From: Chitinophagaceae bacterium
GTDB lineage: Bacteria > Bacteroidota > Bacteroidia > Chitinophagales > Chitinophagaceae
DNA length: 64,000 nucleotides
Assembly: GCA_019638615.1 (NCBI GenBank)
Contig: JAHBTL010000034.1
Coordinates: 1 to 64,000, forward strand
Direction of reading: 5' to 3'
The notes beneath the pieces were generated by a model. The model saw nothing but the letters and a program-made list of their open reading frames with translations, made no database searches and had not been told where the DNA came from. Below, in pieces: positions 1-8,375 of the stretch (position 1 is its first letter; every line of letters begins with the position of its first letter). Position numbers and translations under genes: made by a program.

Positions 1-66
1 ACAACATCGGCATTTGAGGACCATTTTTATATTAAACCCGCATTTCGTACCGTTGTAAATTGCGTA

Positions 67-546
67 ATGCGCCGCATAGAACTAAACACAAATATTCATG
101 CTTCCATACAGGTTTGTTTTAACCTTTCCCGCAGCGCGGAGCTGCACATGATCTCTACCCGGCATACCAACGAAACGGTTGTTAAGGGAAGAAGCAACGG
201 TTTGTTTGAGAAAAATGATATTGTTACCTGGCGCGCCAAACATTTCGGCATATACCAGCAGCTTGAAATGGAAATATCGGAAATGGATTTTCCCTTCAGC
301 TTTGAAGACAGGATGGTAAAAGGGATTTTTAAAAGCATTACCCATCAGCATATATTTTCGGAAAAAGATGGCATTACTACCATGAAAGACATCTTTGTTT
401 ATGAAACACCTTTTGGCATAGCGGGAAAAGTATTCGATTGCCTGGTGCTGCGGGGTTATATGAAGGCGCTTTTAATAAGGAGGAACGATTGTATCAGGAA
501 ATATGCTGAGTCGGGGGAATGGAGGGCATTGCTACCGGGAGGATGA
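67..546 (+). CDS. SRPBCC-fold ligand-binding protein
   Basis: A 159-residue soluble protein with no signal peptide or membrane segment. The order of segments resembles the SRPBCC (START/polyketide-cyclase-like) fold: an N-terminal strand followed by a helical segment with many polar residues, then the family-typical stretch VTWRAKHFGIYQQLEMEI near residues 54-71, later strands around residues 78-115, and a long C-terminal helix. Bacterial members of this group bind hydrophobic ligands or act in poorly defined cell-envelope roles, and no catalytic residue can be assigned. It is the first gene in the window, so its operon context to the left is unknown. The start is the ATG at 67; no better upstream start is visible. 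Confidence 0.75.
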   Translation: MRRIELNTNIHASIQVCFNLSRSAELHMISTRHTNETVVKGRSNGLFEKNDIVTWRAKHFGIYQQLEMEISEMDFPFSFEDRMVKGIFKSITHQHIFSEKDGITTMKDIFVYETPFGIAGKVFDCLVLRGYMKALLIRRNDCIRKYAESGEWRALLPGG

Positions 547-719
547 CGCGGTTTGTTTTATTATTTAATCCGTTTGGAATATTTCATCGCTTAATTTTCT
601 GCCCGGAGTGGTAATAAAATAAGACTTATCGAAGGAATTGAGCCGGTTATCGAAGCAAAACAGTCGTTTAGCGAAATAAGTTCTGCCGGTGCGGTATATT
701 GAACATCTTTGTACTGTCA

Positions 720-965
720 TTAATGATAACGATATCCTGAAAGAAAGACCAACCACCCAAATCCTGAAGAACCGCCCCCGATCCCCTGAAAAACCTGAAC
801 CCTGAGAAAGAACCCAATCCTTTAAAAGCCAGGCCAATACCACAAAACCCAGGTCCATATCCAATGAAAGAAGTGCAATCCAGACCCATCAAAAACCGTA
901 TCCATATCTTTTGAATGATCAATATCTGGATCCTTAAAAACCAGGCCATCACTGAAGTCCGTCAG
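720..965. other. proline-codon-rich low-complexity gap, possible gene relic
   Basis: The 589-nt gap after the SRPBCC gene has a strongly strand-biased section, purine- and C-rich on the plus strand, with CC doublets spaced every few codons. Read forward, short stretches in two or three frames give proline-rich peptides such as NPEEPPPIP and PIPQNPGPYP, each broken by stops or frame changes. This looks like decayed coding sequence for a small proline-rich protein. The 94-aa minus-strand reading frame across it has no recognisable family and is glycine/phenylalanine-rich only because it mirrors the C-rich strand. The function is unknown and the relic reading is inference. Confidence 0.35.
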
Positions 966-1024
966 CCTCTATTAAAACCGTTATTTGCTAACGACCTAAC
1001 CTCTGACAAGATTTCAAAATATTG

Positions 1025-1050
1025 AGTCCCGCTTTTGGCGGGGCTTTTTT
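1025..1050 (+). terminator. intrinsic terminator
   Basis: An 8-bp stem (AGTCCCGC with GCGGGGCT, one G-T pair) closes a five-base loop and is followed by six T residues on the plus strand. It could end transcription coming from the SRPBCC gene or from the low-complexity gap. Confidence 0.7.
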
Positions 1051-1135
1051 ATTACAGCATTTTAAAATTTCATTATAAAATTTGAGTGGCTCCAGGCGTC
1101 TGATAAATATTATCTTTATAAAAAACACAGCAGCC

Positions 1136-1291
1136 ATGTCATTACTAAACCAACAGAATAACAAAGGCAAAAAGAAAGGGAACAAAAAGAACCAGCCTGC
1201 AAACAGCCAGGGTTCCAAATTCATTCAAAAACCTAAATCTACCGGTTTTATAAGCAAGCAAATGAATACCGGTTCACAAAGGGGCAGCTAA
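1136..1291 (+). CDS. small basic hypothetical protein
   Basis: A 51-residue protein starting MSLLNQQNNKGKKKGNKK, rich in Lys, Asn, Gln, Gly and Ser and with no hydrophobic segment. The frame is open from 1082, but the ATG at 1136 is preferred: the upstream part (INIIFIK) reads like untranslated promoter DNA and the composition changes at that Met. A 12-bp hairpin terminator follows the stop by about 20 nt, which supports a short single-gene transcript. Its composition suggests a disordered nucleic-acid-associated or ribosome-associated peptide, but no function can be assigned. It could also be a non-coding transcript with a chance frame. Confidence 0.55.
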   Translation: MSLLNQQNNKGKKKGNKKNQPANSQGSKFIQKPKSTGFISKQMNTGSQRGS

Positions 1292-1310
1292 ATGGCAACA
1301 TTTGTGATAC

Positions 1311-1349
1311 AACAAAAAGGGGTAAGCATTTCGTTTGCCCCTTTTTGTT
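1311..1349. terminator. bidirectional terminator hairpin
   Basis: A perfect 12-bp stem (AACAAAAAGGGG with CCCCTTTTTGTT) around a 15-nt loop. The A/T-rich arms supply a T-tract in either direction. It lies between the convergent small gene at 1136 and the helicase gene that ends at 1356, so it can serve both. Confidence 0.75.
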
Positions 1350-1355
1350 TCGCTG

Positions 1356-2684
1356 CTATCTGGCAATTTCAATTTTTACTTTTTTATTCTTGATTTTCTC
1401 CTTTTGTACCAGGGGCAGTACAGCCGGCATCCTGCTTTTGCGCACCGCTACGAAAGAGAAAAAGTCTTTCACTTCTATCAGGCCGATATCTTCTTTCTTA
1501 AGCCCTCCTTTCTTACTCAAAAAACCTACAATATCAACTTTGTTTACTTTGTCTTTTTTACCGGCGCCTATAAATAAGGTAACCCATTTAGGCTTTTCCG
1601 GGAGCGTATAGTCTGCCGGGAGGTTCAATACTTCTATATCAGCGTCTATATACCCGGGTAATTTTTCATCCGGGGATAGTATAATAACAACCGTACCGCT
1701 TGCGTCCATGCGGGCCGTGCGACCGTTCCTGTGCATGTAGCTGTCTTCAGAAAGAGGCAGGTGATAGTGAATGATAAAACGGATGTTCGGAATGTCCAGC
1801 CCCCTTGCTGCAAGGTCGGTGGTTACCAATACATTCACGCTTCCGTTCCTGAACTTGCTTAAAGCAGAATCGCGATCGCGCTGCTCCATGGCTCCATGGT
1901 AGAAACCATTTGTAATCCCTTTTTCTTTGAGCATGCCGCTTGTTCGTTCAACGGAATCGCGGTGATTACAAAACACGATCACTGAACGATCGCCAATAAA
2001 ACAGATCAACTGAAACAAAGAGGCTATTTTGTCGTTGATGGGACTCAGCAGTTTTTTTATTTCCAGCTTACCCGGTATGCCTTCCGCAGAGGTTAAAAAG
2101 TTCAGCCGCACAGGATCTGCCAGACCAACAAATGCGGGTATTTCAACCGATTCCGTTGCTGAAGTAAGTATTCTTTTTTGAACAGCCGGAAGAGACCTTA
2201 TGATAAATGCCATTTCTTCCTGGAAGCCTGCTTCCAGCGATTTGTCAAATTCATCCAGCACAAGCGTACGGATAGCATCTGTTGTAATATTGCCCCGCCG
2301 GATATGATCTGCCAGCCGGCCCGGTGTACCTACCAGCAAGGCAGGAGGCTCCTTCAGATTGTTTTCTTCTGTTTCCCGCAAATGCCCCCCGTAACAGCAG
2401 GTTATCTTGAACGGAGTACCCATCTGCTTAAATACTTTCTCTATCTGCAAGGCAAGCTCACGCGAGGGCGTAATGATCAACGCCTGTGTTTTTTTATGGG
2501 ACGCATCAAACGCTTTTATCAGCGGAAATAAGAATGCGAGCGTTTTGCCCGAACCGGTTGCCGACAATAACACCATATTGTCGTTTTTATCCACTGTTTC
2601 TATGGCAGCAAGCTGCATTTTGTTCAGCGCATCAATTTTTAACTTTTGGAGAATGTCTTCAGTTGACAGAATGGTAGATTTCAT
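1356..2684 (-). CDS. DEAD-box ATP-dependent RNA helicase, DbpA-like
   Basis: A 442-residue superfamily-2 RNA helicase. Visible motifs in order: Q motif with Gln24 (NKMQLAAIE), Walker A SATGSGKT near 41-48, PSRELA (motif Ia), GTPGR (Ib), DEFD in place of DEAD (motif II, near 144), SAT (III), TTDLAARGLDIP (V) and HRNGRTAR (VI). The last ~75 residues (from KPKWVTLFIGAGKKDK) match the small RNA-binding domain of DbpA, which in E. coli binds 23S rRNA during 50S assembly; length and layout fit that family. The Ala-to-Phe change in DEAD is tolerated in some members. Start ATG at 2684, five bases after a promoter-like box at 2690-2697. Monocistronic by context. Confidence 0.9.
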   Translation of the reverse strand: MKSTILSTEDILQKLKIDALNKMQLAAIETVDKNDNMVLLSATGSGKTLAFLFPLIKAFDASHKKTQALIITPSRELALQIEKVFKQMGTPFKITCCYGGHLRETEENNLKEPPALLVGTPGRLADHIRRGNITTDAIRTLVLDEFDKSLEAGFQEEMAFIIRSLPAVQKRILTSATESVEIPAFVGLADPVRLNFLTSAEGIPGKLEIKKLLSPINDKIASLFQLICFIGDRSVIVFCNHRDSVERTSGMLKEKGITNGFYHGAMEQRDRDSALSKFRNGSVNVLVTTDLAARGLDIPNIRFIIHYHLPLSEDSYMHRNGRTARMDASGTVVIILSPDEKLPGYIDADIEVLNLPADYTLPEKPKWVTLFIGAGKKDKVNKVDIVGFLSKKGGLKKEDIGLIEVKDFFSFVAVRKSRMPAVLPLVQKEKIKNKKVKIEIAR

Positions 2685-2689
2685 TTGCG

Positions 2690-2697
2690 CGAAGGTA
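2690..2697 (-). promoter_or_regulatory. -7 promoter element of the helicase gene
   Basis: On the minus strand this reads TACCTTCG, one base off the Bacteroidota -7 consensus TAnnTTTG, and ends five bases before the ATG. The mRNA would be leaderless or nearly so. Confidence 0.45.
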
Positions 2698-2780
2698 CAT
2701 TAAACAAAAGGCCCATGAGTGTTGAAGTTGACAAAAGCCAGAAGCTGTTTCTTATCTTGCATATTCAAAACCCCGTAGTT

Positions 2781-4190
2781 ATGCACCGGAGAACATTTTT
2801 ACAGCAAACTTCACTGGTTTCAGCAGGCATATTTTTGTCGCCTCGTATTTCAGGCAGAGCGAACTTTCCTGTAGTGCGTATACCGGAAGCCGACAGGAAA
2901 TTCAAAAGCGTTGCAGTTGAAAAAACCATTGAGTCCATCAAAAAAAACACAGGGAATAAAGAGATCGCCTGGCTTTTTGAAAATTGTTTTCCCAATACGC
3001 TGGACACAACGGTTGTTCACACAATAAAAAACGGCGATCCCGATACTTTTGTAATTACAGGCGATATACATGCCATGTGGCTGCGCGACAGCACCGCCCA
3101 GGTTTGGCCCTATTTACCGTTGATGAAAGAAGACCAGGCGCTGCAAACACTTATAGCAGGCTTAATCAACCGGCAAACCGACTGCATATTAACAGACCCT
3201 TATGCCAATGCCTTTAACGATGCCCCTACGGGCAGCGAATGGGAAAAGGACCATACCGCCATGAAACCCGAGCTGCATGAACGCAAATGGGAAATTGATT
3301 CATTGTGTTACCCTGTAAGACTGGCATACCACTACTGGAAAATTACCGGAGATACATTTCCTTTTGATGATAAATGGAAGGAAGCTTTACAGGCAATTGT
3401 AAAAACTTTCAGGGAACAGCAGCGAAAAAAAGACCGGGGGCCTTATACCTTTGGAAGAACCACCTCCTGGTCTACCGATACCGTGCCGGGCAATGGTTAT
3501 GGAAATCCTGTAAAACCGGTAGGGCTGATCGTTTCCATATTCCGTCCTTCGGACGACGCTACCATTTTCCCTTTTCTTATTCCTTCGAACTTTTTTGCTG
3601 TAGCAAGCCTTCAGCAAATGGCGGAAATGAGCAGGGTAATATTAAAAGATGAACCGTTCGCCGCTCAATGCACTGCTTTTGCCACCGAAGTACAAAAAGC
3701 GTTGCAGGCTTACGGTACGGCAACGCATGCAGGATTTGGTAAGATATATGCGTATGAAGCAGATGGTTTTGGCAACCATCTTTTTATGGACGACAGCAAT
3801 GTTCCGAGCTTACTAGGCCTGCCTTATTTCAGCAATGTAAAAACCACCGATCCTGTTTACCAGAATACCCGCAGGTTTATTTTAAGCGACAGCAATCCCT
3901 ACTTTTTTAAAGGAGCAGCGGGCGAAGGCGTGGGAAGTCCGCATACATTGGTAGACATGATCTGGCCGATTGGAGTGGTAATAAGGGGGCTGACGAGCAC
4001 GAATGACAATGAAATCAGGCATTGCATTGATGTACTTCAAAAAACGCATGCCGGCACCGGCTTTATGCACGAAAGCTTTCACAAAGACGATGCATCGAAG
4101 TTTACACGAAAGTGGTTTGCCTGGGCGAATACGCTTTTCGGGGAATTTATTTTAAAAGTGTATAAAGAAAGACCGCACTTACTCAGGTAA
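2781..4190 (+). CDS. GH125 exo-alpha-1,6-mannosidase
   Basis: A 469-residue protein of the metal-independent alpha-mannosidase family GH125 (old DUF1237). The diagnostic stretch GDIHAMWLRDSTAQVWPYL lies about 70-90 residues into the mature part, and the late segment GEGVGSPHTLVDMIWPIGV is also family-typical. GH125 enzymes release terminal alpha-1,6-linked mannose by an inverting mechanism. The N-terminus MHRRTFLQQTSLVSAGIFL has a double Arg and hydrophobic run, suggesting Tat-type export to the periplasm. The frame is open from 2685, but the ATG at 2781 begins the signal peptide and is chosen. It is divergent from the helicase gene. No glycan-utilisation partners (SusCD) are seen, so the substrate source is unknown. 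Confidence 0.88.
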   Translation: MHRRTFLQQTSLVSAGIFLSPRISGRANFPVVRIPEADRKFKSVAVEKTIESIKKNTGNKEIAWLFENCFPNTLDTTVVHTIKNGDPDTFVITGDIHAMWLRDSTAQVWPYLPLMKEDQALQTLIAGLINRQTDCILTDPYANAFNDAPTGSEWEKDHTAMKPELHERKWEIDSLCYPVRLAYHYWKITGDTFPFDDKWKEALQAIVKTFREQQRKKDRGPYTFGRTTSWSTDTVPGNGYGNPVKPVGLIVSIFRPSDDATIFPFLIPSNFFAVASLQQMAEMSRVILKDEPFAAQCTAFATEVQKALQAYGTATHAGFGKIYAYEADGFGNHLFMDDSNVPSLLGLPYFSNVKTTDPVYQNTRRFILSDSNPYFFKGAAGEGVGSPHTLVDMIWPIGVVIRGLTSTNDNEIRHCIDVLQKTHAGTGFMHESFHKDDASKFTRKWFAWANTLFGEFILKVYKERPHLLR

Positions 4191-4309
4191 CCGGCTGGAA
4201 AGTAATCACGGTGAGGGATAAGTTGATGCTGAAGTGTTTTTACTTCATAAAGGTCATACTGCCTTATTCTCCTGCGCTTCACATCCCGCTGTTTTTCATC
4301 ATATCGTCT

Positions 4310-4317
4310 TACATTTG
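4310..4317 (+). promoter_or_regulatory. -7 promoter element of korB
   Basis: TACATTTG, an exact match to the TAnnTTTG -7 box, ending eight bases before the ATG at 4326. The predicted transcription start falls at or just before that codon, so korB is either leaderless or translated from the next in-frame ATG at 4341. The same octamer precedes korA at 63548. Confidence 0.6.
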
Positions 4318-4325
4318 CCATAACG

Positions 4326-5363
4326 ATGAATACCACTGCCATGTCTTCACAGCCTCAGTTAACGGCTAAAGATTTTGCCACCGACCAGGAAGTACGCTGG
4401 TGCCCGGGATGCGGCGACTACTCTATACTGGCGCAGGTGCAGCGTATTATGCCCGGGCTCGGAATACCCAGGGAAAACATTGTTATTATCTCAGGCATAG
4501 GCTGTTCATCCCGGTTTCCCTACTATATGAACACTTATGGCATGCATTCCATCCACGGCAGGGCAACCTCCATTGCTTCGGGCTTAAAAGCCAGCCGGCC
4601 TGATCTTTCGGTTTGGATTGTAGCGGGCGACGGAGACGCATTAAGCATTGGGGGCAATCATACCATTCATTTGCTCAGGAGAAACTTTAATGTAAACCTC
4701 CTGCTTTTTAATAACCAGATTTACGGGCTGACCAAAGGGCAGTATTCTCCCACATCGGAAGAAAGAAAAGTGACCAAATCAACCCCGTTTGGAAGCATAG
4801 ATCATCCGTTCAATCCCTTAGCGCTTGCGATGGGTGCAGACGCAAGCTTTGTAGCCCGTACCATGGACCGCGATCTCAAACATATGCAGGAAATACTGAT
4901 CCGCAGTAACCAGCACAAAGGAGCGTCCTTTACCGAAATATACCAGAACTGTAACATTTTTAATGATGGCGCTTTTGAGATCTTTACAGAAAAAGCCTCA
5001 AAACCCGATCATGCACTCTTTCTTGAACAGGGCAAACCGCTGGTATTCGGCGCCGGCAAAAACAAAGGCATACGACTGGATGGCTTTACGCCCGTTGTGG
5101 TAGCGCTTGGTGAAACATTTACCACAGATGACTTATGGGTGCACGATGAACGCGATTTTTATAAGGCCCAGATACTGGTAAGAATGTTCGATGATCCATC
5201 CTTAGAAAAAAGCCTGCCCCGGCCTTTTGGGGTTTTTTATGAAACGGACAGGGCCTGCTATGAAGATGTGATGGCCATGCAGATAGAAGAAGCCATTGCC
5301 ACGAAAGGAAAAGGAGATCTTGATAAACTGCTCAGCGGGAATGAAGTATGGGTAATTGAATAA
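4326..5363 (+). CDS. korB: 2-oxoacid:ferredoxin oxidoreductase, beta subunit
   Basis: A 345-residue thiamine-diphosphate-binding subunit. Visible features are the iron-sulfur ligand region RWCPGCGDYS near residues 26-35, a further Cys in GIGCSSR, the ThDP/Mg motif GDGDALSIGGNH, the following NNQIYGLTKGQ, and a late Cys in YQNCNIFND. With the alpha subunit it would oxidatively decarboxylate 2-oxoglutarate (or a related 2-oxoacid) to the acyl-CoA with reduction of ferredoxin. The alpha-subunit gene is not adjacent; a korA start lies at 63576. An internal ATG at 4341 is an alternative start. The 2-oxoglutarate assignment over other 2-oxoacids is inference from subunit architecture. Confidence 0.9.
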   Translation: MNTTAMSSQPQLTAKDFATDQEVRWCPGCGDYSILAQVQRIMPGLGIPRENIVIISGIGCSSRFPYYMNTYGMHSIHGRATSIASGLKASRPDLSVWIVAGDGDALSIGGNHTIHLLRRNFNVNLLLFNNQIYGLTKGQYSPTSEERKVTKSTPFGSIDHPFNPLALAMGADASFVARTMDRDLKHMQEILIRSNQHKGASFTEIYQNCNIFNDGAFEIFTEKASKPDHALFLEQGKPLVFGAGKNKGIRLDGFTPVVVALGETFTTDDLWVHDERDFYKAQILVRMFDDPSLEKSLPRPFGVFYETDRACYEDVMAMQIEEAIATKGKGDLDKLLSGNEVWVIE

Positions 5364-5407
5364 CTCTTCTGTGCTATTGCCAATCTATTACCATCTATCA
5401 ATAAAAT

Positions 5408-5427
5408 CGCCCTGTTTTACCAGGGCG
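5408..5427. terminator. hairpin downstream of korB
   Basis: A perfect 7-bp stem (CGCCCTG with CAGGGCG) with a six-base loop, 45 nt after the korB stop. The T-rich side lies on the minus-strand reading, so for korB it would be a weak terminator. The rest of the 5364-5741 gap shows no gene. Confidence 0.45.
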
Positions 5428-5741
5428 CTAGCACTTATTGTGACTTCAGAGGTTGTGCTAAAAGTTGCGAAAAGTTGATTACAGGCTTTGTAAACCGCCC
5501 CTGTTTCTCTTTTTTCGGTGATAATATTTTATAGGATAAAAGTCAGCGCGTTGTGTAAGCTTGTGCAAAATGCTGAAAGCTATCCGGTTAAAAATGTTTG
5601 ATTTTCTTGAAATCGTTGTGTTCATATTGGCTTATTTGAAAAGGTTAATGGTTAAGTGATTTTAGTATAACGAGGTAGCTCAAATTTTAGTATACACGTT
5701 AATTATAGTTAATGTTAATTCTTTATAACTATGGTAAAATA

Positions 5742-5749
5742 TACATTTG
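5742..5749 (+). promoter_or_regulatory. -7 promoter element of the two-component operon
   Basis: TACATTTG, an exact TAnnTTTG match, ending six bases before ATG 5756. The TTG of the box is in frame with the gene and would give a false upstream start at 5747. Confidence 0.6.
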
Positions 5750-5755
5750 CCGGTA

Positions 5756-7177
5756 ATGAAACGCAGGTTTAACATATCTGTTACGCTTATGGTAGCGGCC
5801 ATTCTTCTGATCGCAGCTTTTCAGATCTACTGGCTATACATGAATATCGAGGAAGAGAAGAGAAACTTGCGGTGGAGAACTAATTTTTTATTCCGGGAGG
5901 CTGTATTTGATCTCAGAGCTTCCAAATTAAAGCTGGATACAACGGCCCGTTTCCGGTACGGACTTCCACCGGATATTGCCCGCTTTACGGATGCGGTACG
6001 GCAAAAATTATTTGATTCTACAGACCAGGTAATACCGCAACGTAACTCAATTATTACGCTTGAGAAACAGGGTACATTCAGTATGTCCGATTCAATGCCG
6101 AGAGGAGGATACAGGTCAGCAGGAAGATTCTTCGAGTTTTTAATTGGTATCGATTCATTGCAGGATTCACTGAAGATAAAAGATATCATGTATGCCTATA
6201 CGGCAAGCCTGCAAAAAGAGAAGATCAATGTGCCATTTACGATAGTAAAGTCTATAGACAGCGCCCAGGCCATAAAAGGGCCTCCCCCCCGGCCTGAATG
6301 GAATAAAGTAACGATCGGTTTCACCCACCCGGTAAGCTACCGGTTAGAGCTTGGCAATACATCTTCCTACCTGTTGGCGAAACTATTGCCTCAAATACTT
6401 TTCTCTGTTTTTCTGCTAGGGCTCACCATCTCCGCGTTTGTTTTTTTATACCGGAACCTAAAGGCCCAGCAAAGGCTTACAGATATAAAAAATGAGTTTA
6501 TCAGTAATATCACGCATGAGCTTAAAACACCTATTTCAACAGTAAGCGTAGCCATAGAAGCGATCAAAAGCTTTGATGTTCTTAAAAGGCCAGAAACAGC
6601 CCGTGAGTACCTGGATATTGCAGGAAATGAATTAAACCGCCTTTCTATGCTGGTGGACAAAGTGCTTAAGCTTAGCATGTTTGAAAAACAGCAAACGGAA
6701 TTAAAACAGGATGAGTTTGATATCAGGCAGCTTGCCAATGAAGTAATAAACTCCATGAGCCTGCAGTTTGAAAAAGCAAAGGCCAAAGTATACTTACATG
6801 CTGCCGGAGACAATTTTACCATTCATGCCGACCAGATGCATATTACGAGCGTGCTGTATAATTTAATAGACAATGCTTTAAAATACAGTAAAGATCAGCC
6901 GGTCATCAACATCAGCATACATTGCGATCCGAAATACTGCACAATAAAGGTTAAAGACAATGGAATAGGTATAGATGAAGAATACAGGCAGAAAATATTT
7001 GAAAAATTTTTCCGTGTTCCAACCAATAACAGGCACAACATAAAAGGATATGGCTTAGGTTTGAGTTATGTTGCCCATATTGTGAGACAGCACCACGGTA
7101 CCATTTCGCTGGAAAGCGCTCCCGGAGAAGGAAGTGAATTTATAGTTAAACTGCCTGTAGCACATGAAAAAAACTAA
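5756..7177 (+). CDS. sensor histidine kinase (RprX-like)
   Basis: A 473-residue membrane kinase. The first transmembrane segment is near residues 8-30, followed by a periplasmic sensor region of about 170 residues and a second membrane segment near 210-235. No HAMP domain is evident. The cytosolic part has HisKA with the phospho-acceptor His at about 254 (FISNITHELKTP), then an N box (YNLIDNALKYS), G1 (VKDNGIGI), F (FFRVP) and G2 (GYGLGLSYV). It phosphorylates the response regulator whose gene overlaps its end by 14 nt. The ATG at 5756 is chosen over an in-frame TTG at 5747 because that TTG is part of the promoter box. The signal sensed is unknown. Confidence 0.9.
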   Translation: MKRRFNISVTLMVAAILLIAAFQIYWLYMNIEEEKRNLRWRTNFLFREAVFDLRASKLKLDTTARFRYGLPPDIARFTDAVRQKLFDSTDQVIPQRNSIITLEKQGTFSMSDSMPRGGYRSAGRFFEFLIGIDSLQDSLKIKDIMYAYTASLQKEKINVPFTIVKSIDSAQAIKGPPPRPEWNKVTIGFTHPVSYRLELGNTSSYLLAKLLPQILFSVFLLGLTISAFVFLYRNLKAQQRLTDIKNEFISNITHELKTPISTVSVAIEAIKSFDVLKRPETAREYLDIAGNELNRLSMLVDKVLKLSMFEKQQTELKQDEFDIRQLANEVINSMSLQFEKAKAKVYLHAAGDNFTIHADQMHITSVLYNLIDNALKYSKDQPVINISIHCDPKYCTIKVKDNGIGIDEEYRQKIFEKFFRVPTNNRHNIKGYGLGLSYVAHIVRQHHGTISLESAPGEGSEFIVKLPVAHEKN

Positions 7178-7859
7178 AATACTTTACGTTGAAGACGAAG
7201 TTTTTCTCGCCAGAATTGTAAAAGAAAGCCTGGAAAGCCGCGGCTACGAAGTAGTGCTGGAAATGGACGGAGCGGATGCCATAACACAATTCAATAAATG
7301 TGATCCGGATATCTGTGTCCTGGATATCATGCTTCCTAATAAAGACGGTTTTACCATAGCTGAAGAAATAAGAGAAACGAACCCCGGCATCCCGATTATT
7401 TTTTTAACTGCCAAAACACAAACCACCGACCTCGTAAAAGGCTTTAACATGGGTGCGAACGATTATATCCGAAAGCCTTTTAGCATGGAAGAGTTGATTG
7501 TACGGATCGAAAATGCGCTGCGATCAAAGCATAACAACGGGCTGCAAACTGCAGAAACCAAAGATGAAATAACGATGGGGCATTTTACTTTCAACCCTCA
7601 CCGGCAAACACTTGTCAACAATGAAGAAGAGCGAAAATTATCTTTCAGGGAAAGTGAACTGTTGCGACTGTTATATGAAAACCGGGAACGCGTTATCGAC
7701 AGGAAGGATATATTGAATGCATTGTGGGGAAGTGATTCTTTTTTCAACTCACGTACGCTTGACGTATACGTCACCAAGTTGCGCGGCTACCTGAAAAGCG
7801 ACCCTGCACTGGAAATTATAACAATAAAGGGCGTTGGCTACCGGTTTGTAATGGAATAA
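7164..7859 (+). CDS. OmpR-family response regulator (RprY-like)
   Basis: A 231-residue two-domain regulator. The receiver domain has the acidic pair Glu10/Asp11, phospho-acceptor Asp54 (VLDIMLP), Thr82 and Lys104 (YIRKPF). The C-terminal ~100 residues form a winged-helix DNA-binding domain ending in the family-typical DVYVTKLRGYL and IKGVGYRF. It overlaps the kinase gene by 14 nt, so the pair is translationally coupled and functionally linked. Target genes cannot be deduced here. Confidence 0.93.
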   Translation: MKKTKILYVEDEVFLARIVKESLESRGYEVVLEMDGADAITQFNKCDPDICVLDIMLPNKDGFTIAEEIRETNPGIPIIFLTAKTQTTDLVKGFNMGANDYIRKPFSMEELIVRIENALRSKHNNGLQTAETKDEITMGHFTFNPHRQTLVNNEEERKLSFRESELLRLLYENRERVIDRKDILNALWGSDSFFNSRTLDVYVTKLRGYLKSDPALEIITIKGVGYRFVME

Positions 7860-7865
7860 AAAGTA

Positions 7866-7888
7866 GCGCTTCAAACGAATTGAAGCGC
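7866..7888 (+). terminator. terminator of the two-component operon
   Basis: A perfect 9-bp stem (GCGCTTCAA with TTGAAGCGC) with a five-base loop, seven bases after the regulator stop, followed by a short T-rich stretch. It lies just before the convergent membrane-protein gene and may act on both strands. Confidence 0.65.
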
Positions 7889-7895
7889 CGTAGCT

Positions 7896-8189
7896 TTATA
7901 TGGGTTGGATTGACCGAGTTGTTTGTGGTCTGCCAAATGACCTGAAAATCCACATGATAGTAAAGCTGGGAATAAAATCCAGCCCGGGCGTAAGCTCTTC
8001 AATAAAGTTAAAAATACCTCCCGCAGCGCCTTTCCATCCACCGAAAAGCTTAAAGAAAATCAGTGCTGAAACAGGCGCCCATATCAAATCGCCCAATTCA
8101 CCTAATACAGGTATGCTGTAAGTGGCAAAACCTATCAGGTCTATCAAAATGCAAATAAACAGAGAAGGTTGCTTTTGTACTTTTTCCAT
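7896..8189 (-). CDS. small conserved membrane protein
   Basis: A 97-residue protein with two or three hydrophobic segments (roughly residues 10-30, 33-52 and 68-85) separated by Gly-rich turns such as FGGWKGAAGG. The pattern is shared by uncharacterised small inner-membrane proteins in Bacteroidota; no catalytic motif is visible. Codon use looks normal for the flank and the start ATG at 8189 is unambiguous. The following 186 nt up to ruvB hold no further gene that I can support. Confidence 0.65.
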   Translation of the reverse strand: MEKVQKQPSLFICILIDLIGFATYSIPVLGELGDLIWAPVSALIFFKLFGGWKGAAGGIFNFIEELTPGLDFIPSFTIMWIFRSFGRPQTTRSIQPI

Positions 8190-8375
8190 TTATTGATTCG
8201 TTTTAAACTGTATTCCATTATTGGACGAAGGCTGAACAAAAAAAGGTTGCAAGCTCTTTAAAAATTTAGGCATTTGGATCTTTCACAGTATAACACTGAA
8301 GAAGACTCAGGCCTTACCAGGAATATTGCCTTTCAGGGGGGCGATCAATAGTGACAAAACCCGTACCAGTAGTTG

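Noticed and set aside
668-952. 94-aa minus-strand reading frame in the low-complexity gap
   Set aside because: Its composition reflects the C-rich opposite strand; there is no family match, and no promoter or start context.
5747-5755. TTG start giving a longer histidine kinase
   Set aside because: The TTG is the last part of the TACATTTG promoter box and would lie upstream of the likely transcription start; ATG 5756 is a normal start.
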